NCBI RefSeq assembly: GCF_000372865.1
Contig: NZ_KB889965.1
Span: 1,660,990-1,724,989 of the forward strand
From: Methylosarcina fibrata AML-C10
Lineage (GTDB): Bacteria > Pseudomonadota > Gammaproteobacteria > Methylococcales > Methylomonadaceae
Reading direction: 5' to 3'
DNA: 64,000 nt
In this document: positions 19,144 through 27,483 of the stretch, piece by piece
Layout of the letters: each line of letters opens with the position of its first letter
Position numbering within the stretch: the first letter of the stretch is position 1
Made by a program: the position numbers and the translations under genes
The notes under the pieces: generated by a model
Database searches by the model: none
Told to the model about the DNA's origin: nothing
Seen by the model: only the letters and a program-made list of their open reading frames with translations

Positions 19144-19848
19144 CTAACGATTGCCCGGCATGCCTTTCAATAGCCATGCAATGAAGTTTTCCCGGTTGCG
19201 TGAACAGATGATGACTTTGCCTTTGCCGGAAAACTTGAGCACCATGCCTTCACCGCTGGTGACGCTGTTGACCAACTGCCCCAACAGCCCGCCGCTGCTT
19301 TGCGTAGCGACCGAGATCTCGTGATGCAAACGACTGTCCCAGGCCACCACGTGAGCATTGTCGATAATGACGTCCTGTCCGGGCTCCACGTCCAGTATAA
19401 AACTGGTGCCGAATCCCGACACGGCCAGCTTGCCTGCGCCGGTAGCCTCGCCGATAAAGAAACCGCCGGTCTGGCCGAACACGGCCGAGCCGAGGCCCTG
19501 AGTACGCACGTTCAACTGAACTCCGCTTTCGGCGGCGACGAAAGCGCCGTCGGAAATCATGTAATGGTTGTCGCCGACGTCCAGAATCTCGATAGCGCCG
19601 GGCAGGGTCGGCGACAAAAGACAATCGCCGCCGCCCCGAACGGCTTCGATGTGTTGCTGAAAAAAAGACTCGCCGTTGGCCAGACGGCGCATCAAAGCGC
19701 TGCCCAGGCCGCCAGTCATTTTTCCTTTGAGGTCCAGGGTGGCCTCCATCATCACCATGGCATTGGATTCACAATAAATCTTTTCGCCGCGCTGAAGGCT
19801 GACGTGCAGAAACGGATCGACGTCTCCGGTTACGGTAAATTGCGCCAT
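19144..19848 (-). CDS. AIM24 family protein (TIGR00266 type)
   Basis: 234 residues, all beta-rich with regular Gly spacing: PFLHVSLQRGEKIYCESNAMVMME near the start, FFQQHIEA, and a C-terminal SSGGLLGQLVNSVTSGEGMVLKFSGKGKV segment. This is the AIM24/TIGR00266 beta-helix family, named from a yeast mitochondrial protein; bacterial function is unknown. A ribosome-binding site (GGAG) precedes the ATG. It lies 69 nt downstream of a TetR regulator on the same strand and is probably its operon partner or target (inference). Confidence 0.85.
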   Translation of the reverse strand: MAQFTVTGDVDPFLHVSLQRGEKIYCESNAMVMMEATLDLKGKMTGGLGSALMRRLANGESFFQQHIEAVRGGGDCLLSPTLPGAIEILDVGDNHYMISDGAFVAAESGVQLNVRTQGLGSAVFGQTGGFFIGEATGAGKLAVSGFGTSFILDVEPGQDVIIDNAHVVAWDSRLHHEISVATQSSGGLLGQLVNSVTSGEGMVLKFSGKGKVIICSRNRENFIAWLLKGMPGNR

Positions 19849-19917
19849 GGATTATTATCTCCTTGATTTAATCAGCAGACTGTTGGACGCAGGGCTCGGC
19901 AACGCCTTATTCCGCCG

Positions 19918-20517
19918 CTATTTTTTGGCAATGGCATTCCAGGCGGCCAGCCAGGTTTGCGAAAGGTAGCTGTCGGCTTTCCTGTCAAGCTCTCCGGATA
20001 ACACCATGCGCAAGGTGGTGTTGACTATTCCGAAAAAATAGGCGAAACACAATTGCGGAGCGATATTGCGGATTTCTCCTGCTTTGGCGCCCGCCTGAAT
20101 GATTTTGATAATTTTGGTGAAAGGCGGCGTTTCCAGAACGGGTCTCTCATCCGGAAGAATTTCGCTGACGTTCAAAACCAGCAAAAACTGCATTACATCG
20201 GGTGCCTCGTCGGTCAGTTTGAATAACAAATCGACGATCGCCCGCAACTGCTCGGAGGGTTTCTGGCTTCTTCGCCGGATATCGTCGACCGAAATACTCA
20301 GGCTGTCGAAAATATTGGCATACAGGGCCGCGGCAATCGTCTGTTTGTTTTTGAAATGCTGGTAAAGAGCATTGGTCGTTTTCAGGCCGGCCGCATCGGC
20401 AATATCGCTCAACGAAGTATTAAAATAGCCTTTTTCAGCAAACAATTTCAAGGCCGCCAGTAATATCTCATCCTGCGCTTCGGCTTTCGTCTGAATGTCT
20501 TCTTTTTCCTTATCCAT
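19918..20517 (-). CDS. TetR/AcrR family transcriptional regulator
   Basis: 199 residues. The N-terminal helix-turn-helix is typical: ILLAALKLFAEKGYFNTSLSDIADAAGL, then the recognition region ALYQHFKNKQ (~15-65). The remaining ~135 residues form a helical ligand-binding domain without a recognisable ligand signature. It probably represses its own operon and/or the AIM24 gene next door. The usual palindromic operator was not identified. Confidence 0.9.
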   Translation of the reverse strand: MDKEKEDIQTKAEAQDEILLAALKLFAEKGYFNTSLSDIADAAGLKTTNALYQHFKNKQTIAAALYANIFDSLSISVDDIRRRSQKPSEQLRAIVDLLFKLTDEAPDVMQFLLVLNVSEILPDERPVLETPPFTKIIKIIQAGAKAGEIRNIAPQLCFAYFFGIVNTTLRMVLSGELDRKADSYLSQTWLAAWNAIAKK

Positions 20518-20609
20518 TATTATTCTTTCACAGCCCGTTCAATAGACTGTATCTTTATGGTTAGTCGAAATCCCGGCATTGAAAAAAACATACGGCGGGA
20601 TTGAAATGC

Positions 20610-21173
20610 TTATTGCGTTTTGATCGCAGTCATCGCTGCGCACAGATAATTGACCATCGACCACAGCGTCAGCACGGCGGCGATATACAGCAAGGTATAT
20701 CCCATCGCGTTGATCGGCAGCCCGAACAGGTCTTCACGGTACAGCAACATGCCGATGGCAACCATTTGCGCCGTGGTTTTCCATTTGCCCAGCGTGGAAA
20801 CTTTCACCTTGGCCCGCTGGCCGATTTCCGCCATCCATTCCCGGAGGGAAGCGATGGTGATTTCCCGGCCGATAATGATCGCCGCCGGCACCGCCAGGTA
20901 AGGGTTGGCTTGCTGCTGTACGATCAAAACCAAAACGAAGGCGACCATCAGCTTGTCGGCCACCGGATCCAGGAAGGCCCCGAACGGGGTTTCCTGCTGC
21001 ATCTTTCTGGCCAAATAACCGTCCAGCCAGTCGGTAATGCCGGCGCCGATAAAAATGGCGGTGCTGGCGATATTGGCATGGTCCCAGGGCAGATAGAACA
21101 CGATCATCAATAAAGGAATCAGGGCGATCCTTAGCAATGTGAGATTCGTCGGTAGGTTAAATTCAATGGTCAT
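20610..21173 (-). CDS. pgsA: CDP-diacylglycerol--glycerol-3-phosphate 3-phosphatidyltransferase
   Basis: 187 residues, several membrane helices. The CDP-alcohol phosphatidyltransferase motif D-x2-D-G-x2-A-R-x8-G-x3-D-x3-D is complete in TDWLDGYLARKMQQETPFG plus AFLDPVADK. It makes phosphatidylglycerol phosphate, the committed step to PG and cardiolipin in the inner membrane. It overlaps the 3' end of uvrC by 11 nt; uvrC-pgsA is a conserved gammaproteobacterial pair. The tRNA genes often found after pgsA are absent here. Confidence 0.95.
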   Translation of the reverse strand: MTIEFNLPTNLTLLRIALIPLLMIVFYLPWDHANIASTAIFIGAGITDWLDGYLARKMQQETPFGAFLDPVADKLMVAFVLVLIVQQQANPYLAVPAAIIIGREITIASLREWMAEIGQRAKVKVSTLGKWKTTAQMVAIGMLLYREDLFGLPINAMGYTLLYIAAVLTLWSMVNYLCAAMTAIKTQ

Positions 21174-23007
21174 CTTGATGATGAAAACTATCGTAAATTC
21201 GTTGCGCCAATTGACGACTGATGCCGTCTATGCTGGAAAGCGCATCCACACCCGCCTGAGTCACGCCTTGCAGCCCCCCAAATTGTTTTAATAATAGCTG
21301 ACGCCTCTTGGGCCCCAGGCCTTCAATCGACTCCAGCGCGGAACGTTTCTTTATTTTGCCCAGACGCTGACGGTGCCCGGTAATCGCAAAGCGATGGGCC
21401 TCGTCCCGGATGTGCTGGATGAGCAGCAAGCCGCTGGCTCCGGGAGTCACCGGCAGCGGCCGGTCCTGATCGGCCAGAATCAGCTTTTCCATGCCGGGCT
21501 TTCGGTCCGGACCTTTGGAAATGCCGACTATCATAACATTGTTTATGTCTAATTCCGCTAATGCCTTTTGCGCTTCATGCACTTGCCCTTTACCGCCGTC
21601 GATGAACAGGACGTCCGGAGCTTCGTGTTCGCCCTGCTTCAAGCGCTTGAACCGGCGTAAGACCGCCTGATGGATGGCGGCGTAATCGTCGCCTCCGGCC
21701 ACGCCTTCGATGTTGAATCGGCGGTAAGCGGATTTGACCGGCCCTTCCCGGTCAAAAACGACGCAGGAAGCCACCGTCTGATCGCCGTGATGATGGCTGA
21801 TGTCGAAACACTCCAGACGCCTCGGCAGTTCCGGACAGCCCAATTCTTCCTGCAAATTCAAAAAGCGTGCGTACAGCCCCTGTTTGTCGGCCAATTTGTT
21901 CTGCAACGACGTTTCGGCGTTGGCCAAAGCCATCTGCAGCCATTTCAGACGTTCTCCCCGGACATTGAAAGAAATGGCAACCCCATGTTTCGATTGCTGC
22001 GCCAGCACGTCGGCCATCAGTTCGGCTTCCGCCAGTTCGTGGCTGACGATCAATTCGTGCGGGGCTTGCCTGTCCAGATAATATTGCGGGATAAACGCTT
22101 CCAAAACGGCCGCCGGATCATGCGCATCCGACATCTTGGGAAAAAACTGCTTGTTCCCCAGATGCTGGCCGTTGCGGATGAAAAACACCTGGATGCAAGC
22201 CAGATTTCCCTTGGCGGCGCAGGCAATGATGTCCACGTCGCCCCGTTCTCCATGGACAAAGTTTTTCTCCAGCACCGCCCTCAATTTGCCGATCTGGTCG
22301 CGGTAGACCGCAGCCTGCTCGAATTGCAGAGCGGCCGCCGCCCTTTCCATTTTGACGATCAACTGCTCGATCAATACCCCGCCTTTTCCTTCCAGAAACA
22401 GAATGGTGCCTTCGACGTCCTGCGCATAGGCCGCTTTATCGATCAATCCTACGCAGGGCGCGGTGCAGCGTTCGATCTGGTATTGCAGGCACGGACGCGT
22501 GCGATTTTGAAAAACCGAATCTTCGCACTGCCTCACCGGAAAAATTTTCTGCAGCAGCTTCAGACTTTCTCTTACCGCGCCGACGCTGGGATAAGGTCCG
22601 AAATACTTGCCGCCTCTTTTTTTGGCGCCGCGGTGGAAGGTAATTTGCGGGAAATCGTGAGGACTGGACAAAAATATGTACGGATAGGATTTGTCGTCCC
22701 GCAAGCAGATGTTATAGCGGGGCTTATGGCGCTTGATCAGTTGCGATTCCAGCAACAAGGCCTCGCCTTCGGTGTGGGTCACCGTCACTTCCACCGCTGC
22801 GATTCTGGCCACCATCGTTTGCTGCTTGATGGAAGTCGAGTGGCTTTTAAAATAACTCGAAACGCGGTTCTTGAGATTTTTCGCCTTGCCGATGTAAATA
22901 ATCTCGCCTTCCTCATTCAGCATTTTATAAATGCCGGGACGAGTCGTCAGGTTTTTGATAAAGCCTTTGGCATCAAAGGCGTTTTCTGGAATATCGGTAC
23001 TTGCCAT
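21163..23007 (-). CDS. uvrC: Excinuclease ABC subunit C
   Basis: 614 residues from ATG 23007 (MASTDIPENAFDAKGF). The frame extends to 23043, but the extra 12 residues are not family-like. Domains in order: GIY-YIG nuclease (~18-100: RPGIYKMLNEEGEIIYIGKAKNL), a UVR coiled segment (~200-240), the RNase H-like C-terminal nuclease (~340-530: LECFDISHHHGD and VLFIDGGKGQ), and the helix-hairpin-helix pair (~560-614). With UvrAB it makes both incisions in nucleotide excision repair. Complete and of normal length. Confidence 0.95.
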   Translation of the reverse strand: MASTDIPENAFDAKGFIKNLTTRPGIYKMLNEEGEIIYIGKAKNLKNRVSSYFKSHSTSIKQQTMVARIAAVEVTVTHTEGEALLLESQLIKRHKPRYNICLRDDKSYPYIFLSSPHDFPQITFHRGAKKRGGKYFGPYPSVGAVRESLKLLQKIFPVRQCEDSVFQNRTRPCLQYQIERCTAPCVGLIDKAAYAQDVEGTILFLEGKGGVLIEQLIVKMERAAAALQFEQAAVYRDQIGKLRAVLEKNFVHGERGDVDIIACAAKGNLACIQVFFIRNGQHLGNKQFFPKMSDAHDPAAVLEAFIPQYYLDRQAPHELIVSHELAEAELMADVLAQQSKHGVAISFNVRGERLKWLQMALANAETSLQNKLADKQGLYARFLNLQEELGCPELPRRLECFDISHHHGDQTVASCVVFDREGPVKSAYRRFNIEGVAGGDDYAAIHQAVLRRFKRLKQGEHEAPDVLFIDGGKGQVHEAQKALAELDINNVMIVGISKGPDRKPGMEKLILADQDRPLPVTPGASGLLLIQHIRDEAHRFAITGHRQRLGKIKKRSALESIEGLGPKRRQLLLKQFGGLQGVTQAGVDALSSIDGISRQLAQRIYDSFHHQDDH

Positions 23008-23647
23008 GAAACGGGAACTCCGGCAGAGGCGTCTACACGCCACCTTTTGATAAAATAACTTCCTGACCGTAAACGAAACATAACCGGCTTTTCCTGGTCG
23101 GTCGTTTGACGGAAATCAATCGTGCCTATCCGTCAGAGGCCTATGAGCAAATCGGCGCCTCCAAGTTTCACTCCGCGGCTTTATCACCGCCGCAAAACAA
23201 CCGGCGCCGACGGTCCGGTCATCGGACCGAGCCGGATGTTCGATCGGCATACAAGACCGGGCAGTCATTGAAATGGTTTTATCCGACTCTAAATCAGCAT
23301 TTATCAATAGCCGGCAATGCCAACGTCCCGACCGGCTCCATTGTCTCCGGCTTTTCTCGAATATAAAAATCGAGTCAATCCTAATACGCCCGGCCAATTT
23401 ATCGGCATCTTCCCTGTCTCCCGAAGTCGTCGACTATTTTAATAGACAAATTTACGAAACTCGGCATTAACCAAACCTGTCATAAAAATGACGAATTGTG
23501 TCAGTTACCATCATTTATTTCAAATTCATGGGGTACAGATAAAAGAATTTTCGTCATTGGTATAAAGCTTGCTTTTTGAATACAGAGGCCGGTCAACGGT
23601 CTTTAGTTATTCTGGCCGTAATTGATATGACTCATTGGAGACCCACT
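23008..23647. other. Intergenic region between uvrC and the acidic microprotein gene
   Basis: 640 bases between divergent genes. The part next to uvrC (23010-23460) contains only short open frames without recognisable content. The right part is AT-rich and carries a candidate sigma-54 promoter at 23557-23574 facing the microprotein gene. No RNA gene was recognised. Confidence 0.5.
23557..23574 (+). promoter_or_regulatory. Candidate sigma-54 (-24/-12) promoter
   Basis: TTGG-TATAAAGCTT-GCTT: the invariant GG (23559-23560) and GC (23571-23572) are separated by exactly 10 bases, and TTGCT fits the -12 element. The -24 element reads TGGTAT rather than TGGCAC. It lies ~75 nt before the ATG at 23648. 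No upstream activator site was identified. Confidence 0.4.
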
Positions 23648-23797
23648 ATGTTTGATGACGATATGCACGATTTGAATGATCTCGATTATGAAGATATGGA
23701 CGACTTACCCTTACTGGATCATATTGAATGGAATCATTATTCGAATGAAGACGAGGCCGTCGATGATTCCGACTCGATGTTCTGGCTCGAAGAGTAA
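23648..23797 (+). CDS. Highly acidic 49-residue microprotein, unknown
   Basis: ATG 23648 is preceded by TTGGAG with normal spacing. The 49-residue product starts MFDDDMHDLNDLDYEDMDD and ends MFWLEE. Roughly 20 residues are Asp or Glu and there is no Lys or Arg, so the predicted pI is extremely low. No signal peptide, membrane helix or known motif. The longer in-frame start at 23576 lies before the ribosome-binding site and adds basic residues, so I reject it. Such proteins can act as DNA mimics or bind basic partners, but no function can be assigned. Confidence 0.6.
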   Translation: MFDDDMHDLNDLDYEDMDDLPLLDHIEWNHYSNEDEAVDDSDSMFWLEE

Positions 23798-23950
23798 GAA
23801 CGGCATTTTTTTCTTTATTATCGAACTAAGGCGCAGAGCCCGGAAAGAACGATACATCAGCGAAGATAGCGAGTTTCATGGACCGCATTCAAGACTTGAC
23901 TTGTCGCTTTCGACATTTTGGTTTCAAGCCGACATTCACGGCCAGTTCGC

Positions 23951-24472
23951 ATGATGCCCGCCTTAGTTCACGCCTTTCTGGGCGATATTACCCGCCTGCC
24001 CTTGGACGCGATCGTCAATGCGGCGAATCCTTCCTTGTTGGGTGGCGGCGGCGTCGACGGTGCCATTCATCGTGCGGCCGGACCTGAACTGACCGCCGAA
24101 TGCCGGCTTCTCGGCGGCTGTAAGACCGGAGAGGCCAAACTCACCAAGGGCTACCGGCTTCCTGCAAGATACGTCATTCATACCGTCGGCCCCGTATGGC
24201 GCGACGGCCGTCATGGCGAGCCCGAACTGCTGGCCTCCTGTTACCGGCGATCCCTCGAAGTGGCCTCGGAACACGGCATTCGCAGCATCGCATTTCCCGG
24301 TATCAGCACGGGAATTTACGACTATCCGGTCGAACTTGCCGCAAAGGTTGCGGTTGACGCAGTGCTGTCTTTCTTAGTCAAATCCGATTCGCTTGAAGAA
24401 ATCGTTTTTTGCTGTTTTTCGGCGCCGGATCTAGCCGTTTACGAAAGTCTTCTCGCTTCCGAGCGAAGCTAA
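23951..24472 (+). CDS. Macrodomain protein, probable O-acetyl-ADP-ribose deacetylase
   Basis: 173 residues from ATG 23951 ([16 protein letters not shown]; a second ATG at 23954 is equally possible). The macrodomain is complete: [26 protein letters not shown] binds ADP-ribose, followed by [22 protein letters not shown] and the second loop [12 protein letters not shown]. This is the MacroD/YmdB-type pattern. It removes acetyl from O-acetyl-ADP-ribose or mono-ADP-ribose from acidic residues. It is 153 nt downstream of the microprotein gene with no terminator visible between, so the two may be co-transcribed. Confidence 0.9.
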   Translation: MMPALVHAFLGDITRLPLDAIVNAANPSLLGGGGVDGAIHRAAGPELTAECRLLGGCKTGEAKLTKGYRLPARYVIHTVGPVWRDGRHGEPELLASCYRRSLEVASEHGIRSIAFPGISTGIYDYPVELAAKVAVDAVLSFLVKSDSLEEIVFCCFSAPDLAVYESLLASERS

Positions 24473-24677
24473 AGAACGCTCCTTTTTCTCCTTGCAGACC
24501 GTTTCATCTCCGGTGAAGATTGTGCAGGGAATCGAATCTTTAATTTTCAAATATGCCGCGAATTTTCCGGAAAAATCCGAAATCTCGTCGTGAACGAGAG
24601 AATGGCTTATATTTTTCGGACAAAAGAAGCGGAAAGAGCTATCATGGCACCTTTACTGTTCATTATAGGTTTTATCC

Positions 24678-25160
24678 ATGCAAGTAGCAGACAATATGGC
24701 TGTTTCCATCCATTACACCCTGACAAACGACGACGGTGAAGTTATCGACAGCTCGGTTGGAGACGACGCCTTGGTTTATCTCCACGGCCAAGGCAATATT
24801 ATTTCGGGTCTGGAACAGGCGCTTTACGGCAAAGAAGTCGGGGACAAATTCAATGTCCGCATCCCCGCTGAAGAGGCTTATGGCGAATTTATGGAAGAGA
24901 GGGTTCAAGTGATTCCGCGCTCGATGTTCGAAGGCATCGACGAATTGGAGGTCGGGATGAAATTCCATGCCGACGTCAGTTCAGGTCCCGGCGTGGTCTC
25001 GATCGTAGCCATTGACGGCGACGACGTCACCATCGACGGCAATCATCCGCTGGCCGGAATGGCTTTAACGTTCGATGTCGAAATCGTCGACGTCCGGCCC
25101 GCCAGCCGTGAAGAGATAGCGCATGGACACATTCATGGTCCGGGCGGCCATCATCACTGA
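24678..25160 (+). CDS. slyD: FKBP-type peptidyl-prolyl isomerase, SlyD-like
   Basis: 160 residues. FKBP fold interrupted by the insert-in-flap chaperone domain (~70-125), as in SlyD: VSIHYTLTNDDGEVIDSS, LVYLHGQGNIISGLEQAL, PAEEAYGE, then the insert with VQVIPRSMF, and GNHPLAGMALTFDVEIVDVR. The short His-rich tail (HGHIHGPGGHHH) is a reduced version of the Ni-binding tail of E. coli SlyD. It acts in the cytoplasm as prolyl isomerase and chaperone, and may supply Ni or other metals to metalloenzymes. Confidence 0.93.
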   Translation: MQVADNMAVSIHYTLTNDDGEVIDSSVGDDALVYLHGQGNIISGLEQALYGKEVGDKFNVRIPAEEAYGEFMEERVQVIPRSMFEGIDELEVGMKFHADVSSGPGVVSIVAIDGDDVTIDGNHPLAGMALTFDVEIVDVRPASREEIAHGHIHGPGGHHH

Positions 25161-25173
25161 GATAAAACGGCGC

Positions 25174-25213
25174 CGGTCCGGGCACCTGCTCTTTGTTACG
25201 GGAATCCGGACCG
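25174..25213 (+). terminator. Probable slyD terminator
   Basis: CGGTCCGG pairs with CCGGACCG (8 bp, long 24-base loop), followed by TTTCTTAA, starting 14 nt after the slyD stop. The long loop makes it weaker than a textbook case. Confidence 0.45.
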
Positions 25214-25302
25214 TTTCTTAAAGCTGTTTTGGCAGATAATAACGAGGGGAAGATGAATAAGGACGCAATCCCCGGTAAACCGCCATCCGACCTTTGGATT
25301 CG

Positions 25303-25321
25303 GGCCGGTTCGATCCCGGCC
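25303..25321. other. GC hairpin with tRNA T-arm resemblance, between slyD and ihfB
   Basis: GGCCGG-TTCGATC-CCGGCC. On the + strand GGTTCGATCC matches the tRNA T-loop consensus exactly, and CTTATCG-GCCA follows like an acceptor 3' strand with CCA. The upstream sequence does not fold into proper D and anticodon arms. It is either a tRNA 3'-end relic or simply a terminator-like hairpin 28 nt downstream of ihfB on the minus strand. Confidence 0.35.
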
Positions 25322-25348
25322 TTATCGGCCAGGGCATAACGCTGCGTT

Positions 25349-25654
25349 TCAATCGATTATTTCACAGGTGCTGCTCGCGGCATCGACCCGATCGCGCAAT
25401 TCTTTCCCCGGTTTAAAATGGGGTACGTATTTTTTTGATAAAGCGACCGATTCGCCTGTTTTGGGGTTACGGCCCATTCGGGGCGGCCGCAAGTGTAATG
25501 AAAAACTGCCGAATCCTCTTATCTCGATTCTTTCTCCCGAGGACAAGGCCTGATTCATTTTTTCGATGATGCATTTTACTGCCAATTCGACGTCTTTCAA
25601 CGGCAGATGAGGCTGTTGCCTGGCAAGCGCTTCAATTAATTCGGATTTTGTCAC
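25349..25654 (-). CDS. ihfB: Integration host factor beta subunit
   Basis: 101 residues. [13 protein letters not shown] at the start, then [30 protein letters not shown], which is the beta-arm with the Arg-Asn-Pro-Lys-Thr-Gly tip and the intercalating Pro, and [19 protein letters not shown] alpha/beta bends DNA sharply at specific sites in recombination, replication and sigma-54 transcription. It lies downstream of rpsA, the conserved gammaproteobacterial position, separated by a hairpin. Confidence 0.96.
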   Translation of the reverse strand: MTKSELIEALARQQPHLPLKDVELAVKCIIEKMNQALSSGERIEIRGFGSFSLHLRPPRMGRNPKTGESVALSKKYVPHFKPGKELRDRVDAASSTCEIID

Positions 25655-25683
25655 TGTCTATCCCGTAAAAAAATAATGTCGAA

Positions 25684-25708
25684 AGGGCATGCCCCAAAGG
25701 CATGCCCT
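25684..25708 (-). terminator. Hairpin between rpsA and ihfB
   Basis: AGGGCATGCC pairs perfectly with GGCATGCCCT (10 bp, 5-base loop). On the minus strand it follows the rpsA stop and is followed, after TTCGACATTA, by a run of seven T. The gap before the T-run suggests partial termination, allowing some read-through into ihfB. On the + strand CTCTTAGTTTTT follows, so it may also act in that direction. Confidence 0.6.
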
Positions 25709-25718
25709 CTCTTAGTTT

Positions 25719-27380
25719 TTATTTTTCTATTTGTTTAAAGATATCACCCAGTGTCGGGGTGCCAGCGGACTGTTGAGAATAATCTTTGATGGCGTGGCTT
25801 TCTTCATCTTGATCTTTGGCTTTTATGGATAAAGAAATCGACTTGCTCTTCTTGTCGACACCGATGAATTTGGCTTCGATTTCTTCGCCTTCCTTCAACA
25901 GGGTGCGAGCATCTTCAACGCGGTCGCGCTGAATTTCGGAAGCCCGAATGTAACCTTCCACGTGATCGGCCAAAGTAACGACCGCACCTTTGGCGTCGAC
26001 TTCCTTGATGGTGCCTTTAACGAGGCTGCCTTTCTCGTGAGTAGCCAGGAAGTTCTGGAACGGATCCTGTTCGAGTTGCTTGATGCCGAGGGATATGCGC
26101 TCGCGCTCGGAATCGACCGCCAGAATGACGGTTTCCAGTTCATCGCCTTTTTTGAATTCACGAACGGCCGCTTCTCCGTCATCGGCCCACGAAATGTCCG
26201 ACATGTGCACCAGGCCGTCGATGCCGCCTTCCAGGCCGATGAAGATGCCAAAGTCGGTAATCGACTTGATCTTTCCGGTAATTTTATCGCCTTTGTTGTG
26301 AGTCGCGGCAAATTCGTCCCACGGATTGACTTTGCATTGCTTCATGCCCAACGAAATACGGCGGCGTTCCTCGTCGATTTCCAGGACCATGACCTCAACC
26401 TCGTCGCCCAGTTGGACGAGTTTGGATGGATTGACGTTCTTGTTGGTCCAGTCCATTTCGGAAACGTGCACCAGGCCTTCCACGCCTTCTTCGATTTCGA
26501 CAAAGCAGCCGTAATCGGTCAGATTGTTCACCTTGCCGAATACGCGGGTTCCTGCAGGATAACGGCGGGCAATGTTTTGCCATGGATCTTCACCCATTTG
26601 CTTCATGCCCAGCGAAACGCGATTCTTGTCTTTGTCGTATTTCAAGACCTTGACTTTGATTTCCTGGCCGATTTCCACGCATTCGGAAGGATGGCGGACG
26701 CGACGCCAAGCCATGTCGGTGATGTGCAGCAAGCCGTCGATGCCGCCCAGATCGATAAAGGCGCCGTAATCGGTGAGGTTTTTGACCACGCCGGTAACGA
26801 TTGCGCCTTCTTCCAGTGTTTTCAGCAATTCTTCCCTCTCTGCGCTGTATTCCTTTTCGACGACGGCGCGGCGCGACAGAACTACGTTATTCCGTTTTTG
26901 ATCGATTTTGATAACCTTGAATTCCAGATCGCGGTTTTCCAGGAAAGTGGTGTCTCTTACCGGACGTACGTCCACCAGCGAGCCGGGTAAAAACGCTCTC
27001 AGGGCGCCGACGGCCACGGTAAAACCGCCGCGAACTTTACCGGTAATGCGGCCTACGATAGTGGCTTGCTTTTCATAGGCATTTTCCAGTTCAAACCAGG
27101 CTTTGTTTTTCTTCGCTTTATCTCGGGAAAGCAGCGTGGCGCCCAGACCGTCTTCGAAAAGATCCAGGGCAACTTCGACTTCGTCACCTATTGCAACTTC
27201 CAGTTCCCCATCGTTGTTCAGAAACTGCCATTTTGGAATGACGCCTTCCGATTTGGAATGGGTGCTGACGATAACCATATCGTTATCGATATCAACAACG
27301 GTTCCGATCAACATGTCGCCGGGCGACATCTTGGTCTTGTTTAAATTTTCTTCAAGTAACGCAGCAAAGCTTTCGCTCAT
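25719..27380 (-). CDS. rpsA: 30S ribosomal protein S1
   Basis: 553 residues (E. coli 557) with six S1 RNA-binding repeats. The first two bind the ribosome and the rest bind mRNA; repeats are recognisable by [32 protein letters not shown] and its variants ending in RISLGMKQ. S1 unfolds and delivers mRNA to the 30S subunit. There is no strong Shine-Dalgarno sequence before the ATG (GGGAAAATAGAAA), as is usual for rpsA, which is translationally autoregulated through its leader. A leader stem-loop and an upstream terminator are listed separately. Confidence 0.97.
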   Translation of the reverse strand: MSESFAALLEENLNKTKMSPGDMLIGTVVDIDNDMVIVSTHSKSEGVIPKWQFLNNDGELEVAIGDEVEVALDLFEDGLGATLLSRDKAKKNKAWFELENAYEKQATIVGRITGKVRGGFTVAVGALRAFLPGSLVDVRPVRDTTFLENRDLEFKVIKIDQKRNNVVLSRRAVVEKEYSAEREELLKTLEEGAIVTGVVKNLTDYGAFIDLGGIDGLLHITDMAWRRVRHPSECVEIGQEIKVKVLKYDKDKNRVSLGMKQMGEDPWQNIARRYPAGTRVFGKVNNLTDYGCFVEIEEGVEGLVHVSEMDWTNKNVNPSKLVQLGDEVEVMVLEIDEERRRISLGMKQCKVNPWDEFAATHNKGDKITGKIKSITDFGIFIGLEGGIDGLVHMSDISWADDGEAAVREFKKGDELETVILAVDSERERISLGIKQLEQDPFQNFLATHEKGSLVKGTIKEVDAKGAVVTLADHVEGYIRASEIQRDRVEDARTLLKEGEEIEAKFIGVDKKSKSISLSIKAKDQDEESHAIKDYSQQSAGTPTLGDIFKQIEK

Positions 27381-27395
27381 TTTCTATTTTCCCAA

Positions 27396-27417
27396 GCCTG
27401 TCGAAAATCGACCTGGC
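27396..27417 (-). promoter_or_regulatory. Stem-loop in the rpsA 5' leader
   Basis: On the minus strand GCC-AG-GTCGA-TTT-TCGAC-A-GGC folds as a 5-bp stem capped by a 3-base loop, extended by a 3-bp outer stem, 15 nt upstream of the rpsA ATG. S1 controls its own translation through folded leader RNA in E. coli; this is a candidate for the same role here. Confidence 0.4.
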
Positions 27418-27433
27418 CTTTCATATCAAAGTT

Positions 27434-27469
27434 AAAAAACACATCTTCGATTAGCTTAATCGAAATGTG
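27434..27469 (-). terminator. Intrinsic terminator between cmk and rpsA
   Basis: Minus strand: CACAT and TTCGATT-type arms pair as a 12-bp stem with one bulged base (27440-27469) and are followed directly by TTTTTT. This is a textbook Rho-independent terminator 15 nt after cmk, so the upstream aromatic operon ends here at least in part. Confidence 0.75.
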
Positions 27470-27483
27470 GACGGTTCATAATC

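Noticed and set aside
23106..23397. Overlapping frames on both strands between uvrC and the microprotein
   Set aside because: No family resemblance, no ribosome-binding site and basic shadow-like composition.
25252..25336. Possible complete tRNA gene on the + strand (Gln-like TTG anticodon reading)
   Set aside because: The acceptor 5' strand mismatches at the first two positions, the D-arm does not form and the variable loop is missing; only the T-arm is convincing.
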